Source: Enterococcus thailandicus (GTDB taxonomy: Bacteria; Bacillota; Bacilli; Lactobacillales; Enterococcaceae). From it: a stretch of 64,000 bases of DNA. This document shows positions 35,188 to 44,892 of the stretch, piece after piece; positions within the stretch are counted from its first letter, which is position 1; each line of letters starts with the position of its first letter. The translations under genes and the position numbers were made by a program. The stretch covers positions 1 to 64,000 of the forward strand of contig NZ_JXLE01000014.1 in assembly GCF_001886265.1 (NCBI RefSeq), given 5' to 3'. The notes beneath the pieces were generated by a model, which was given only the letters and a program-made list of their open reading frames with translations, was not told the origin of the DNA and ran no database searches.

Positions 35188-36072
35188 TTATTTGATTTCT
35201 CCGTTAACATCACGTTCAACTTTCATTGATGTGATTGGTAGATAACCTAGATCTTTAACTGGTCCTTCTTGGACATCTTCACTTGTCATGTAATCCAAGA
35301 ATTTTTGAACAGCTGCGTCTGGTTTTCCTTTTGTATACATGTGCTCATATGCCCAGATTTTCCAGCTATTGTCTGCCACATTTTTTTCCTCTGGTTTCAC
35401 ATCATCCACGCTCAAAGCTTGAGTTGTTTCATCCAAGTAAGAAAAGGCAAGATAACTGATTGCTCCTGGTGTTTGTGCAACGATTTGGCGAACCGTTCCT
35501 GACGAATCCTGCTCTTGTGATTGCACAGGTGTTTCGTCATTCAATCCCCATTTTTCAAAAGTAGCACGAGTTCCACTACCATTTGCACGGTTAATCACTG
35601 TGACTTTTTGATCTTTTCCACCAAGTTCTTTCCAGTTTGTGATTTTTCCTGTAAATAAATCAATCAATTCCTGTTGAGAAACATTTGTGACGCCAGTATC
35701 TTTATTGACGATTGGTGCCATTCCGACAACAGCCACTTTATGGTCAACCAATTTAGTTGCGTCGATTCCATCTTTTTCTTCTGCAAAAACATCTGAGTTT
35801 CCAATTGTCACGGCGCCGTCTGACACTTGGCTTAGCCCTGTGCCACTTCCGCCACCTTGAACAGAAATTTGATAATTTGAGTTTTCTTGGGTAAAGCTAT
35901 CTTGTGCAGCATCAACTAATGGCTGCAATGCAGTTGAACCAACTGCTACAATTTTTACTTGTTCTGAACCTGCTTTATCTGATTGCGCAGTTGAGTCGGT
36001 ACTTGTACCTGACGAACCACAACCTGCTAATAAGAAACCAATGATGCCTAAAGAATACCATAATTTTTTCAT
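35188..36072 (-). CDS. pstS: Phosphate-binding lipoprotein PstS
   Basis: A 294-residue periplasmic-binding-type lipoprotein. The lipobox is LAGCGSSG (Cys18). The mature protein has the PstS signatures IVAVGSTALQPLVDAAQ, GGGSGTGLSQV, INRANGSGTRATFEKWG and PGAISYLAFSYLD. It captures phosphate for an ABC importer whose other genes (pstCAB) are not next to it, so it may be a separate paralogue. The upstream Pho box links it to phoPR. Confidence 0.94.
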   Translation of the reverse strand: MKKLWYSLGIIGFLLAGCGSSGTSTDSTAQSDKAGSEQVKIVAVGSTALQPLVDAAQDSFTQENSNYQISVQGGGSGTGLSQVSDGAVTIGNSDVFAEEKDGIDATKLVDHKVAVVGMAPIVNKDTGVTNVSQQELIDLFTGKITNWKELGGKDQKVTVINRANGSGTRATFEKWGLNDETPVQSQEQDSSGTVRQIVAQTPGAISYLAFSYLDETTQALSVDDVKPEEKNVADNSWKIWAYEHMYTKGKPDAAVQKFLDYMTSEDVQEGPVKDLGYLPITSMKVERDVNGEIK

Positions 36073-36138
36073 TCAAATACTCCTCTCTTAGTTACAAGTA
36101 AAGTGTAACAAGCTACTGTAAAGCTCAGATATGGATGT

Positions 36139-36176
36139 TGTAAACAATTCGTGAACTTCTGTAAATTTCCTGTAAA
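36139..36176 (-). promoter_or_regulatory. Pho box upstream of pstS
   Basis: On the minus strand four direct repeats TTTACA, TTTACA, TTCACG, TTTACA begin at 36176, 36165, 36155 and 36144. Their spacing is 11, 10 and 11 bp. This is the PhoP-binding pattern of Firmicutes (TT(A/T/C)ACA every 11 bp). A further TTTACA lies two turns away, at 36117-36122. Confidence 0.85.
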
Positions 36177-36272
36177 GTTTAAAGTATAAAATAAACTAAA
36201 AATAATTATGTTTATTATTTTACAAACAAATAGATAAAATGTTAATATAAACGCAAACAAGGAGGTTTTTGT

Positions 36273-37010
36273 ATGGAAATTGAATTACTTTATGAACAAC
36301 AAGATTATCTAAATGGCTGGACAATTGAACATGAAACTTATCAGTGCCTTTATTGTGACGTAACTTTTCAATTTGAAAAAATTTATCCAGATTTGACTAC
36401 GCCTAGCGCACTTCAAACCGCAAAAGGAGCGATCACACAACATCTTCGATTGGCACATGGTGGCCCCTTGCATGCCCTACTTCAATTATCTAGAGAATCG
36501 TTAGGGTTATCCGAAAGTCAATACGAAATCATCCAACTGTTTGAAAAAAATTTAAGCGACACTGTAATCGCTCAGCGCCTAGGAATCTCCCCATCAACGG
36601 TAAGAAATCATCGATTCAAATTAAAAGAAAAAGAGCGCCAAGCCAAACGACTGACTGCTCTTATGAAGCTTTTACCAGCAAGTGGTCAAACATTCATTTC
36701 ACCTCACACAGGTGCGCGAATGCTAGATGAACGATACAACATCACGCCCGCTGAACAGGAAAAAATCTTACAAACTTATTTAGATGATAATGACTTTATT
36801 CAAACTTTTCCAAGTAAAGAAAAAAGAAAAATCATTCTCTTAAATTATTTAACACAAAAATTTGATCCGAAAAAAAATTATTCCGAGCATGCAATCAATG
36901 ATATTTTGAAACAACACGTCGAAGATTTCGTTTCGACTCGCCGCTACTTAATTGAATATGGATTTATGCAACGTACAACTGATGGAAAAACATATTGGCT
37001 AAATCAATAA
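36273..37010 (+). CDS. DUF2087 transcriptional regulator
   Basis: A 245-residue protein in three parts. An N-terminal zinc-finger-like segment comes first (YQCLYCDVTFQFEK ... HLRLAHGG, giving CxxC and HxxxxH). A LuxR-type helix-turn-helix follows (LSDTVIAQRLGISPSTVRNHRFKLKEK, about 93-120). The C-terminal DUF2087 domain (about 175-245) reads FPSKEKRKIILLNYLTQKFDPKKNYSE and ends RRYLIEYGFMQRTTDGKTYWL. It is a cytosolic regulator of unknown target. AAGGAGG precedes the ATG. It shares its upstream region with pstS but is divergent. Confidence 0.85.
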   Translation: MEIELLYEQQDYLNGWTIEHETYQCLYCDVTFQFEKIYPDLTTPSALQTAKGAITQHLRLAHGGPLHALLQLSRESLGLSESQYEIIQLFEKNLSDTVIAQRLGISPSTVRNHRFKLKEKERQAKRLTALMKLLPASGQTFISPHTGARMLDERYNITPAEQEKILQTYLDDNDFIQTFPSKEKRKIILLNYLTQKFDPKKNYSEHAINDILKQHVEDFVSTRRYLIEYGFMQRTTDGKTYWLNQ

Positions 37011-37037
37011 AACTTATCCTTTGTTGTCACCAACGTT

Positions 37038-37112
37038 AAAAGAGATGTGAGCAAATGTACGCCCAAAAACTTAGACTTTTTGGGTTCACTACACAGCTCA
37101 CATCTCTTTTTT
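37038..37112. terminator. Long hairpin terminator
   Basis: AAAAGAGATGTGAGC and GCTCACATCTCTTTTTT enclose an inner CCCAAAAA / TTTTTGGG stem. It ends the DUF2087 gene. Confidence 0.82.
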
Positions 37113-37203
37113 AATTGCCTTTTAAACTTTATTTATACTGTTATTTGATCAAAAGAAAGCCAATTTTTAGAACAGTTTTCAACACTTTTTTAAATAGAAG
37201 AAA

Positions 37204-37668
37204 CTATTTCTGTCGGTCTTGTCTTCTCAGTTCAACGAACAAATACATGATTACTGAAACAATAAATGACGCAGCCGCCAAATAAAATAATGGACGGATT
37301 GTCAAAAAATACATAGCGGAATAGTCGGATAAGTCTTTCAAGCCACTTTGACTAAGTCCTGTTGGCCCAATAATCATTCTTGGTAATAATGCAAACATCG
37401 ACGTAAAAATCAACATACAAGAAAAGTAAATCAGCTTCCAATTATAATTATTAATCAGAGACCTTGGTATCAACAAACTAACACTCACTAGCAAATAAAA
37501 AATAGTTAATGTTGGAAAATTACGTGCTACTAAAAATCCGCTTCCCTGAATCAAACCTAACACCTCGGCTCCTTGAACGATTGCATTCACCCAAGTAAAC
37601 GGAAGCAAAAGAAGTGGAAAAAACCAAAAAAATAAATAACTACGTCTGCCCATGATTTTCTGTCTCAT
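37204..37668 (-). CDS. Small membrane protein, four TM segments
   Basis: A 154-residue protein that I do not recognise. It has four predicted membrane spans: about 11-33 (YLFFWFFPLLLLPFTWVNAI), 50-66, 77-95 and 126-146. The C-terminus is basic (RRQDRQK). GGGAGGAAG sits before the ATG. It has no neighbour on its own strand. No catalytic motif is visible. Confidence 0.65.
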   Translation of the reverse strand: MRQKIMGRRSYLFFWFFPLLLLPFTWVNAIVQGAEVLGLIQGSGFLVARNFPTLTIFYLLVSVSLLIPRSLINNYNWKLIYFSCMLIFTSMFALLPRMIIGPTGLSQSGLKDLSDYSAMYFLTIRPLFYLAAASFIVSVIMYLFVELRRQDRQK

Positions 37669-37883
37669 TTACTTCCTCCCCAAAATAAAAATTTCTTGCC
37701 TATCACTATACAATGTTCTCTCTAAAAAAATTAGGGGGAAAAACTTTTTTTTTAGAGATAAGGGAATGAGAGTTTATTCATTTAACCTACAAATTGTGTG
37801 ATAAGGTTTGCTTAATGTTTTTTTTCTTTTTAAAATATAACTATACTAAAGGTTTTTAAACAAGTATAAGGAGGTTTTTAGTT

Positions 37884-38291
37884 ATGTTAACAAAATACCT
37901 GTCAAAAATTTTTTTGCTGCTGTTCCTGATTCCATACTTGTATCTTGTGTTATTGCTTGATTTTCATTATCACTCGGTTTCCGGCTTCATTTTTCTGATC
38001 TTTCTCGCGATCCTTGGTGGATTTCTGATGAGGATCAAAGGACAAATGCGACTGCTGCTTGTTGGAAATATCATTTCCACTATTGTTTCTTACATATATT
38101 CTTTAAAATTTTCTGACTGGCAACTTTTCTATCAACCTTTTGAACCGACACAGCTTGTACTTATTTTCGGGCTTCTTTATTTAGTTCCTCAAGCATTTGG
38201 CGCTTTTTGGGCAACTCTCTTTACATATTCGAAACAAAGTCGTAACCAGAAAATTTCACTTTCGACAATTAGAAAGAATTCACAAAAATAG
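37884..38291 (+). CDS. Small membrane protein, about four TM segments
   Basis: A 135-residue hydrophobic protein with spans near 8-26, 33-49, 55-73 and 92-114 and a basic C-terminal tail (KQSRNQKISLSTIRKN). Function unknown. AAGGAGG precedes the ATG and a terminator follows. It is divergent from the 37204-37668 membrane gene, so the two could share regulation. Confidence 0.65.
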   Translation: MLTKYLSKIFLLLFLIPYLYLVLLLDFHYHSVSGFIFLIFLAILGGFLMRIKGQMRLLLVGNIISTIVSYIYSLKFSDWQLFYQPFEPTQLVLIFGLLYLVPQAFGAFWATLFTYSKQSRNQKISLSTIRKNSQK

Positions 38292-38319
38292 TCTTTCATC
38301 TTCACCCTTTTTAATCCGC

Positions 38320-38366
38320 AAAAAAACAAGAGAGCTGCAACTAATTAGTTGCGACTCTCTTAGTTT
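38320..38366. terminator. Bidirectional terminator
   Basis: AAGAGAGCTGCAACTA pairs with the region TAGTTGCGACTCTCTT, with A/T runs on both sides. It lies between two convergent genes. Confidence 0.78.
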
Positions 38367-38963
38367 TTATCCTTCATGAATATAAATTTTCTTGATTAGC
38401 AATTTATCAAAAACAGGAGAATTTGCTTCTTGTTCCCCAATAATTTCTGCAATAACGGATTGGTCCTGTTGTCTTTTTCGTAATTGATAACTGATTTTTC
38501 CAGTTTCATTTAGTTCATCCAACATGGCAACGACACCGCCAAATCCTGTTTTCTTCGTGATAAAGCCAAGTGAAACCATTCGTTCATCTAAATTTTTTGC
38601 TACGATTGGCATTCCTGTAAAGAGTACTTTTTGAAGTGTTTCTACCAACTCTTCCATTCCGGCTACCGTTGATGTCACAGGTGGTTCATTGGTTGTTGCT
38701 GCAGTTGTTTCAAATGATGGTTTTACCTCGGCAATCATCTCTGACATTTGCTGTTTGTTTGCTACTTTTTGTTCGCGTAGGTCATCTAATTCTTGAACTA
38801 ATGCTTCATATTGTTCTTGAGTCAGCATAACACCTGCCACTTTTTCTCGGTTAAAAATATATACACCAGTCCCGGCTTCTCTTGCTTGAGCAAATACATC
38901 CATGGGGGATCGTTTGACTTCTGTAATTGAAGATGTTGGGACCTCTAATTTCTTTAATTCCAA
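38367..38963 (-). CDS. Phd/YefM-like DNA-binding protein with long C-terminal extension
   Basis: A 198-residue protein. About residues 10-60 (VPTSSITEVKRSPMDVFAQAREAGT ... VYIFNREKVAGVMLTQEQYEAL) match the Phd/YefM antitoxin fold. The remaining 130 residues are a Thr-rich linker and a helical domain (VETLQKVLFTGMPIVAKNLDERMVSLGFITKK) not typical of antitoxins. No toxin gene (Doc, YoeB, RelE) lies on either side. The start is TTG with AGGAGGG 8 bases upstream; an upstream TTG would overlap that Shine-Dalgarno. Probably a stand-alone regulator rather than half of a toxin-antitoxin pair. Confidence 0.75.
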   Translation of the reverse strand: MELKKLEVPTSSITEVKRSPMDVFAQAREAGTGVYIFNREKVAGVMLTQEQYEALVQELDDLREQKVANKQQMSEMIAEVKPSFETTAATTNEPPVTSTVAGMEELVETLQKVLFTGMPIVAKNLDERMVSLGFITKKTGFGGVVAMLDELNETGKISYQLRKRQQDQSVIAEIIGEQEANSPVFDKLLIKKIYIHEG

Positions 38964-39036
38964 CGAAGTTCCCTCCTTTTTTATCAAGGTTATTATAGCA
39001 TAGCACAGTAAATTTTGGCTTTATTCATCGAAGATT

Positions 39037-40347
39037 CTATAATTTTAGCGAAATCCATTCGTCAAGATCCTTTAACAGTTGTTCCACGCCAAGAGAAGAA
39101 TGGTAAAAATAAGTTTTCTGTTCTTTAGAATAAGCTAACGGTGAAAAATGATCGGTAATAATCAAATCTGCATAATGTGGTGGTTTACTTCTCGTACACA
39201 CATGAATAGACGTCCGTTTACGATGACGAAGCGCGGTATCCAAAATTCTAGCTAACCGTCTTGCTTCTTCATGGTCAAAACGAAAGAGTAAAACAATTTT
39301 TACAGAGGGTGGATGCACTTCTAAGTATCCGCGTTCTTGCATTGTTTTTAATAAATTTAGGCCCCAACTAACAGATGGATGCGTCAAGGCTTGTTGAATT
39401 GCTAATCGAAATTGATGAAGTTTTTCTTTTGCATTAGGAAAAGTATTCAATGTTTGTTGATACTCCTGAACTTCTTCGTCCGATAAACGTTCCTGGATTC
39501 CAATTGAATAACGCAACCACTCTTGATAAAGAACTTGCGTGATTCTTTGCTTGTTGAACGTTTCAAAATCACTATTTAACCAAAAAAATGAATCTAATTT
39601 TTCGGTAACAATTGTCAGCTTTCGATAGTCTTTCGTTTGTTCTAGTCGTTCCCAACGCTTTTTGGTAATCACATTACAACTTAATCTCACAATACACAGA
39701 TAGTTTTTTTCTTTTACGGATAGCTTTTGTTCTTCTCGAAAAAGTAGTTCTGGAAACAATTCAAAAAACATCGTTTGGTTGTCTCCTAAAATTTCCACTG
39801 AAGACAATCGTTTTCGTTGCTTTAACAAACGAATAAAAATTTCCGAAAAAGATTCTTCTCCATCATCAACAAAAAAATGTGGAAAATCTTTCAAAAAACT
39901 AAAGAGTAAGTAACGAACTTTCCTCTCTGAACCAAAAATCTGTCCTTTTTTATAAGAGAAAGAAAGGTGATACTCTCCCAACCATTTTCGCAAACGTTCT
40001 TGTGTTGGTCGATCATAATTTTCTTGATACTTTTCTTCCAAAATTAAATCTTTCAACAATCGAAATGATGCAGAATGAATCAAAAAATCAAATAGCAGAT
40101 AAGGTTCACTGTATCCTAAACTATAAATCAGCCGTACCGACTTTTTCTGGTAAATCAGTTGTACAGGAAAATCAATTACCTCTAAACGCCTTAAATGTCG
40201 ATCAATTGTCTTGACATCGACACCTAATTTTTCTGCAAGATCTGCTTTTTTCCAAGTCAGATCTTTCATTTGATTCATCAGCAAAAATAAATTTTGTGAA
40301 TTTTTTGATAACAATTTTTGCCATTTCATATGTTTTGGTCCAGCCAA
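39037..40347 (-). CDS. Mga-like helix-turn-helix regulator
   Basis: A 436-residue cytosolic protein with an N-terminal HTH (LTWKKADLAEKLGVDVKTIDRHLRRLE). A long helical middle part follows (RKWLGEYHLSFSYKKGQIFGSERKVRYLLFSFLKDF), as in Mga/PRD regulators. The C-terminal EIIB-like domain contains SIHVCTRSKPPHYADLIITD. It is shorter than the Mga-type protein at 15660. The start may be TTG 40347 (GAGG 8 bases upstream) or the ATG six codons later. It is divergent from moxR and might control that operon. Confidence 0.78.
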   Translation of the reverse strand: MAGPKHMKWQKLLSKNSQNLFLLMNQMKDLTWKKADLAEKLGVDVKTIDRHLRRLEVIDFPVQLIYQKKSVRLIYSLGYSEPYLLFDFLIHSASFRLLKDLILEEKYQENYDRPTQERLRKWLGEYHLSFSYKKGQIFGSERKVRYLLFSFLKDFPHFFVDDGEESFSEIFIRLLKQRKRLSSVEILGDNQTMFFELFPELLFREEQKLSVKEKNYLCIVRLSCNVITKKRWERLEQTKDYRKLTIVTEKLDSFFWLNSDFETFNKQRITQVLYQEWLRYSIGIQERLSDEEVQEYQQTLNTFPNAKEKLHQFRLAIQQALTHPSVSWGLNLLKTMQERGYLEVHPPSVKIVLLFRFDHEEARRLARILDTALRHRKRTSIHVCTRSKPPHYADLIITDHFSPLAYSKEQKTYFYHSSLGVEQLLKDLDEWISLKL

Positions 40348-40667
40348 GCTACGATCCTCTACTTCTCTGTATGCTTTTTTCGCAGGGATATCACAAAATT
40401 TTGTGGAAAATCATTTTTTGGCTAAAACAGTTGCCTCCTTTTTTGCACACATCATTAGATCACTGAGAAGAGAAACCTGTCGTAATAAACTACGCAAAAA
40501 GCTTCAACAATTTTTTATTTTCTATTTATTTCATTAAAAACTCATTTATTTTTTAATTTAGATCGATAAAACATACTATTTTAAGCAAAACTGCTTTGCT
40601 TGTAGGAATGTACGGCTTCCTTTACAATGAAAGAAACAAGTTTTTTTATGAGAAGGTGATGTGAAAA
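40348..40667. other. Intergenic region between divergent regulator and moxR operon
   Basis: 320 bp, very AT-rich, with no supportable ORF. On the plus strand TTGTAG (40600-40605) and TACAAT (40623-40628), 17 bp apart, form a plausible promoter about 40 bp ahead of the moxR start. Confidence 0.45.
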
Positions 40668-41624
40668 ATGAATAAAAATAACGAAAATACAATACATGAA
40701 GTAAAAGAAAAAGTCGATCATTTAATAGCCGAGGTTCAAAAAGTCATCGTGGGAAAACAACAAATCATCGAATTAATGCTCGTTGCTCTGTTTTCTGGTG
40801 GACATCTTTTATTTGAAGATGTTCCTGGTGTCGGAAAAACATTACTTGTAAAAGCTTTGGCTAAAACAATACAAGGTGAGTTTAGTCGCGTTCAATTTAC
40901 GCCAGACCTTTTACCGGGGGATATTTTGGGTTTTTCTTTTTATAATACAAAAACAAAGGAGTTCGAATTCCGTCCTGGACCGATTTTCACTACTATTTTA
41001 TTAGCAGATGAAATTAATCGAACAACTCCACGAACTCAAGCAGCATTACTCGAAGCCATGGCAGAAAAACATATTACTATTGATAATCAAACTTATCCTT
41101 TAGATAATCATTTTTTCGTTTTAGCAACGCAAAACTCAATTGAATATGAAGGAACTTATCCGTTACCAGAAGCACAGCTTGATCGATTTTTATTCCGTTT
41201 ACACATTGGTTATCCTTCTTTTGAAGAAGAACTGTCTTTATTATTGGAAATACAAGAACAGTCTTTAGCGACATTAAAAGTCATTTTCACCAAAGAGACC
41301 CTCACTTCTATCAAGCAAATTGTCTCAACAACGTATCTTGACCCTTCAGTCGCACGATACGCGCTAGAATTAGTCACTGCTACACGTAATCATCCAGCAA
41401 TTAAATTGGGTATCAGTCCACGTGGTAGTTTAGCCTTTATTCAAGCGGCTAAATCCCACGCAGTCATCAAGGGGCGGACATATGTTGCACCAATAGATTT
41501 TCAGGTTCTCTTGCCATTTGTTTTTAAACATCGTCTATTATTTCATGATCGTTCGTTGACCGATGAAGAAATTGAGTTACTCTTAGCAGAAATGCTCAAA
41601 CAAATCCCAATTCCGGTAAAATAG
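40668..41624 (+). CDS. MoxR-family AAA+ ATPase
   Basis: The 318-residue MoxR ATPase has Walker A (EDVPGVGKTLLVKALA), Walker B (LLADEINRTTPRTQAALLEAM), sensor 1 (FVLATQNS) and a C-terminal lid. It heads a three-gene operon with a DUF58 protein and a membrane transglutaminase, separated by 2-12 bases. In such operons MoxR is thought to act as a chaperone-like motor for the partner proteins. GAAGGTGATG precedes the ATG. Confidence 0.95.
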   Translation: MNKNNENTIHEVKEKVDHLIAEVQKVIVGKQQIIELMLVALFSGGHLLFEDVPGVGKTLLVKALAKTIQGEFSRVQFTPDLLPGDILGFSFYNTKTKEFEFRPGPIFTTILLADEINRTTPRTQAALLEAMAEKHITIDNQTYPLDNHFFVLATQNSIEYEGTYPLPEAQLDRFLFRLHIGYPSFEEELSLLLEIQEQSLATLKVIFTKETLTSIKQIVSTTYLDPSVARYALELVTATRNHPAIKLGISPRGSLAFIQAAKSHAVIKGRTYVAPIDFQVLLPFVFKHRLLFHDRSLTDEEIELLLAEMLKQIPIPVK

Positions 41625-41626
41625 TT

Positions 41627-42694
41627 ATGAAAAAGTACTGGAATTACCTCATTAATAGCAGTATTTTTTTAATATATTTTTTATTTTTACTCTTCACGCT
41701 TTTATTTAATCAACAATTTGGCTGGTTTTTAGTCATTCTCTTTACCTTATACATTACTTTCAGTTGGCTTTCCTTAAGCAGACGACTATCAAAAATCAAG
41801 CTGGTTCTCACCGTTCCTACACTTGTTTATCGAGACAATTCAATAACAGTCAATGTTCGCATTGCTAAGTCACAAGTCCCAACACTTTTTTTACCACGCC
41901 TAACATTACATTTTCCAGAAGAATTTATACCAGAAGCACAGACTTTTTTGATGATTTCAAAAAAAGAACAACAACAATCAGTCATTTGGACGCCACAACA
42001 AAGAGGAATTTTTGAAACAATTTCAGTCCAATTCATCGCTTATGATTATTTAGGTTTATTTCGAAAAAGTAAAACAAAACAGATAATATTCACTCCCCTA
42101 GTCTTACCAAATAACACATTACCTGAAGCACAAAAATTAGCGCGCTTTTTGACACGTAAACAACAAAAAAACAACTTCTTACCTTCTCAAAATCTTGCTG
42201 GGATTCGAGAGCATCGTCAAGGCGATTCGTTAAAACAAATTGATTGGAAGCGTTCCGCTTACTATCAACAATGGCTTTCTCGTGAGTATGAGCCTGCTGT
42301 TCAACAAACTGACTTAATCTGTTTCTTTTGGGGAACGGCAACAAATTTTGAAAAAATGCTTGATTTATATTTTTCCTTTTTAGCTTCTTATTACCAGAAA
42401 ACTTATCCAAATCAACTGATTTTTGCTAAACAGAAGTACCAAGGTACACAACTTTCTCCCGCTTTCTTTGCGCAGTTACGTGCTTTAGATGATTACCTAC
42501 AACAACCAGACCTTAGTGTCCGTGATTTCAAGGAGATACTTCTGTTTGTTCCAGAACTCTCTCTAGCAGTCCATGAACAACTTTCAAGTTGGAGAAAGCA
42601 AGCCATCAACGTTATCGTCATTTATTTTGAAAATAATCAACTATTTATACAAGATGAGAGTCAACGAAAGTTTCCATTAAAAAAACTTAGTTAG
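41627..42694 (+). CDS. DUF58 domain protein
   Basis: A 355-residue protein with two N-terminal membrane spans (about 9-26 and 29-48) and a cytosolic or outer-face DUF58 domain (AGIREHRQGDSLKQIDWKRSAYYQQWLSREYEP, the DUF58 hallmark). It follows moxR by 2 bases and precedes the transglutaminase gene. Presumed partner of MoxR in a cell-envelope function. Confidence 0.92.
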   Translation: MKKYWNYLINSSIFLIYFLFLLFTLLFNQQFGWFLVILFTLYITFSWLSLSRRLSKIKLVLTVPTLVYRDNSITVNVRIAKSQVPTLFLPRLTLHFPEEFIPEAQTFLMISKKEQQQSVIWTPQQRGIFETISVQFIAYDYLGLFRKSKTKQIIFTPLVLPNNTLPEAQKLARFLTRKQQKNNFLPSQNLAGIREHRQGDSLKQIDWKRSAYYQQWLSREYEPAVQQTDLICFFWGTATNFEKMLDLYFSFLASYYQKTYPNQLIFAKQKYQGTQLSPAFFAQLRALDDYLQQPDLSVRDFKEILLFVPELSLAVHEQLSSWRKQAINVIVIYFENNQLFIQDESQRKFPLKKLS

Positions 42695-42706
42695 GAGGTG
42701 CTCAAG

Positions 42707-44878
42707 TTGAATCTTTCGGCGAAAAAATGGTGGCGAAGCTTTTACGCCTTCTTGCTATTAAGTGCAGGCGCTCCAACTTTTTTAACTGCGAATGATCTCA
42801 CCACAAGTTTACCGTTGATTGCTACTATTGGTATCTTCTGTCTGATTATCCGACTGGTTTCTTCTAAAATTATTCGAGTAATTTTAGCTTTTTTTGCTAT
42901 CTTGGTTAGCTTGTTTGTTTATTTTCCTCCAGCAACAGTCAGAAGTAATTGGTTTTTTGAGCTGACAAGCCAAATCCAATCCGAATTTAACGAATTAGTC
43001 ACCAATCAGTTCCATTACTTTCCTGAATTGCCAGCATTCATTCTCATGTTATGTCTTGTTTATTTATTAGCTACTCTAACCATTGATTATGACTTATGGG
43101 CGCTTCCCTTTCTAGCACTGGTGCTTTATTTCATGATGTTAAGTATTTTCCGCGAATTTGATTTGTTAACTGAGTGTATTTTTATTGTTATCATTTTATT
43201 CAGTTATCTTTTCATTCGTCAGTTATCATTACTTCCAAAAAAGAGTAACCGATGGCTCTTCGTCTTCTTTGCTACGGTTATTTTGCTTGGCTCGCTGAGC
43301 ATTAGTGCTTGGATTCCTACACGATTACCTGAAGTTACACAAATAATTGAAGCAAAGAGCGCTCCTGTCAGAGAATTCTTCAACAAACAAGGACTGTATG
43401 CCAGAATTCGTACATTTCAAGAAGCAGGACGTTCAAGAACTGGATTCAGTGAAAATGATGAAACTCTTGGGGGACCAATCTACGATCAAACGGACATCGT
43501 TTTTACGGCAGTTCAAGAATCTGGTCATTATTATAAAATCCAGAATAAAGGAGTCTATACTGGTACTGGTTGGACAGAAAATAGTCGAGATTCTTTTAAA
43601 ATAAACGAGTTGCCACACCAATTACTCAATTATCCAGAAACAATCGTTGCTGAACCAACTACCCTTCAGTTGACAACAGAAGAACAGACTTTTCTTCCCT
43701 ACTCTTATGGAAATTCTAGTCTTACGGCATTTCCATTAATGCAGGATAGTGCGTTATTTTTCTTACCAGATACTCAACGTTTTGTCTTAGATAAATCATC
43801 ATCATTCACAGCGACATTCACTATTACCAATCTTTCTTATACTTATGAGATGTTAGTCGATAGTGTTTTAACTGGTGCAGATCAAGCAGAACATCAAACA
43901 GAGCTTCAGCTACCAGAAAATTTACCAAAACGAATAACTTCTCTTGCTGAAGAAATAACAACTACCAAAACAACCTTACTCGATCAAGTTCTTGCAATCC
44001 AAGATTACTTGAAAAGTAGTGGCGAATTCCGTTATTCAAAAGTCGATACACCACACACACCTGCAAATCGTGACTATGTCGATCACTTTTTATTTGATTC
44101 TAAAGTTGGTTATTGTGATAATTTTTCTTCGGCTATGGTAGTTTTACTGCGTACACTTGGTATCCCTGCACGCTGGACAAAAGGTTTTACTATGGGTTAT
44201 CAAACAGGTAGCCACAGTAATGGGCTCAAGGAATACAGTATTTTAAATAGCAATGCTCACTCTTGGCCAGAAGTTTATTTTCCTGGCTTTGGCTGGTTAC
44301 CTTTTGAACCCACACCAGCATTTGCAAACCCAGCAACTGCACAAAGTGAGCAGGAAACGACTCCCACAGCCGTTCCAGAAAGTCAGTCACAATCGTCAGC
44401 AGCCGAAACGACAGCAGTTTCCTCAACAACTGGTTCAGAGGCAATAACTTCAACAGAAGATAACCCTATTTTTTCTGATACAACAATCGCAGATAGGTCT
44501 TTATGGAAATTCGTCGTTTTCTTTCTATTCATATTTTTGCTCGTCCCATTACTCATTCCTTCCTTTCGTCAAAAAGTTCGTTGGCACATTTTTTATTACC
44601 AAGTGGCTTTTTTCGCTTCGGATAGTCAAAGAACCTATCAACAATTGCTAGCACATGTAGAAAAGCTATTTCCAAGACAACGTGCAGAAAGCTTACAGGA
44701 CTACAGTTATCGTGTCGAAAAGGCGATTTCAATGCACCAACATTTAATCAAGCTAACCAAAAACTATGAAGAAACTATTTATGGACAAAATCAAGCGATG
44801 CATTTTGATAAAGAAACTTATCTGACTATTATTAAAACAATCAGTAAATCACTTCATTTCTTTTCTAAACGAAACTAA
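42707..44878 (+). CDS. Membrane-bound transglutaminase-like protein (TgpA-type)
   Basis: A 723-residue protein with several N-terminal membrane spans (residues 10-215), then an extracellular transglutaminase-core domain. The catalytic Cys is in GYCDNFSSAMVVLLRTLGIPAR, His in NSNAHSWPEVY, and Asp/Phe-Glu in GWLPFEPTP. A Ser/Thr/Gln-rich linker, one more TM (about 602-624) and a DUF4129-like C-terminal tail follow. The triad is complete, so it could be a peptidase or cross-linking enzyme at the membrane surface. The start TTG at 42707 is preferred because AGGAGG lies 8 bases before it; GTG 42698 overlaps that site. Confidence 0.9.
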   Translation: MNLSAKKWWRSFYAFLLLSAGAPTFLTANDLTTSLPLIATIGIFCLIIRLVSSKIIRVILAFFAILVSLFVYFPPATVRSNWFFELTSQIQSEFNELVTNQFHYFPELPAFILMLCLVYLLATLTIDYDLWALPFLALVLYFMMLSIFREFDLLTECIFIVIILFSYLFIRQLSLLPKKSNRWLFVFFATVILLGSLSISAWIPTRLPEVTQIIEAKSAPVREFFNKQGLYARIRTFQEAGRSRTGFSENDETLGGPIYDQTDIVFTAVQESGHYYKIQNKGVYTGTGWTENSRDSFKINELPHQLLNYPETIVAEPTTLQLTTEEQTFLPYSYGNSSLTAFPLMQDSALFFLPDTQRFVLDKSSSFTATFTITNLSYTYEMLVDSVLTGADQAEHQTELQLPENLPKRITSLAEEITTTKTTLLDQVLAIQDYLKSSGEFRYSKVDTPHTPANRDYVDHFLFDSKVGYCDNFSSAMVVLLRTLGIPARWTKGFTMGYQTGSHSNGLKEYSILNSNAHSWPEVYFPGFGWLPFEPTPAFANPATAQSEQETTPTAVPESQSQSSAAETTAVSSTTGSEAITSTEDNPIFSDTTIADRSLWKFVVFFLFIFLLVPLLIPSFRQKVRWHIFYYQVAFFASDSQRTYQQLLAHVEKLFPRQRAESLQDYSYRVEKAISMHQHLIKLTKNYEETIYGQNQAMHFDKETYLTIIKTISKSLHFFSKRN

Positions 44879-44892
44879 ATTGTTCATGCTAC

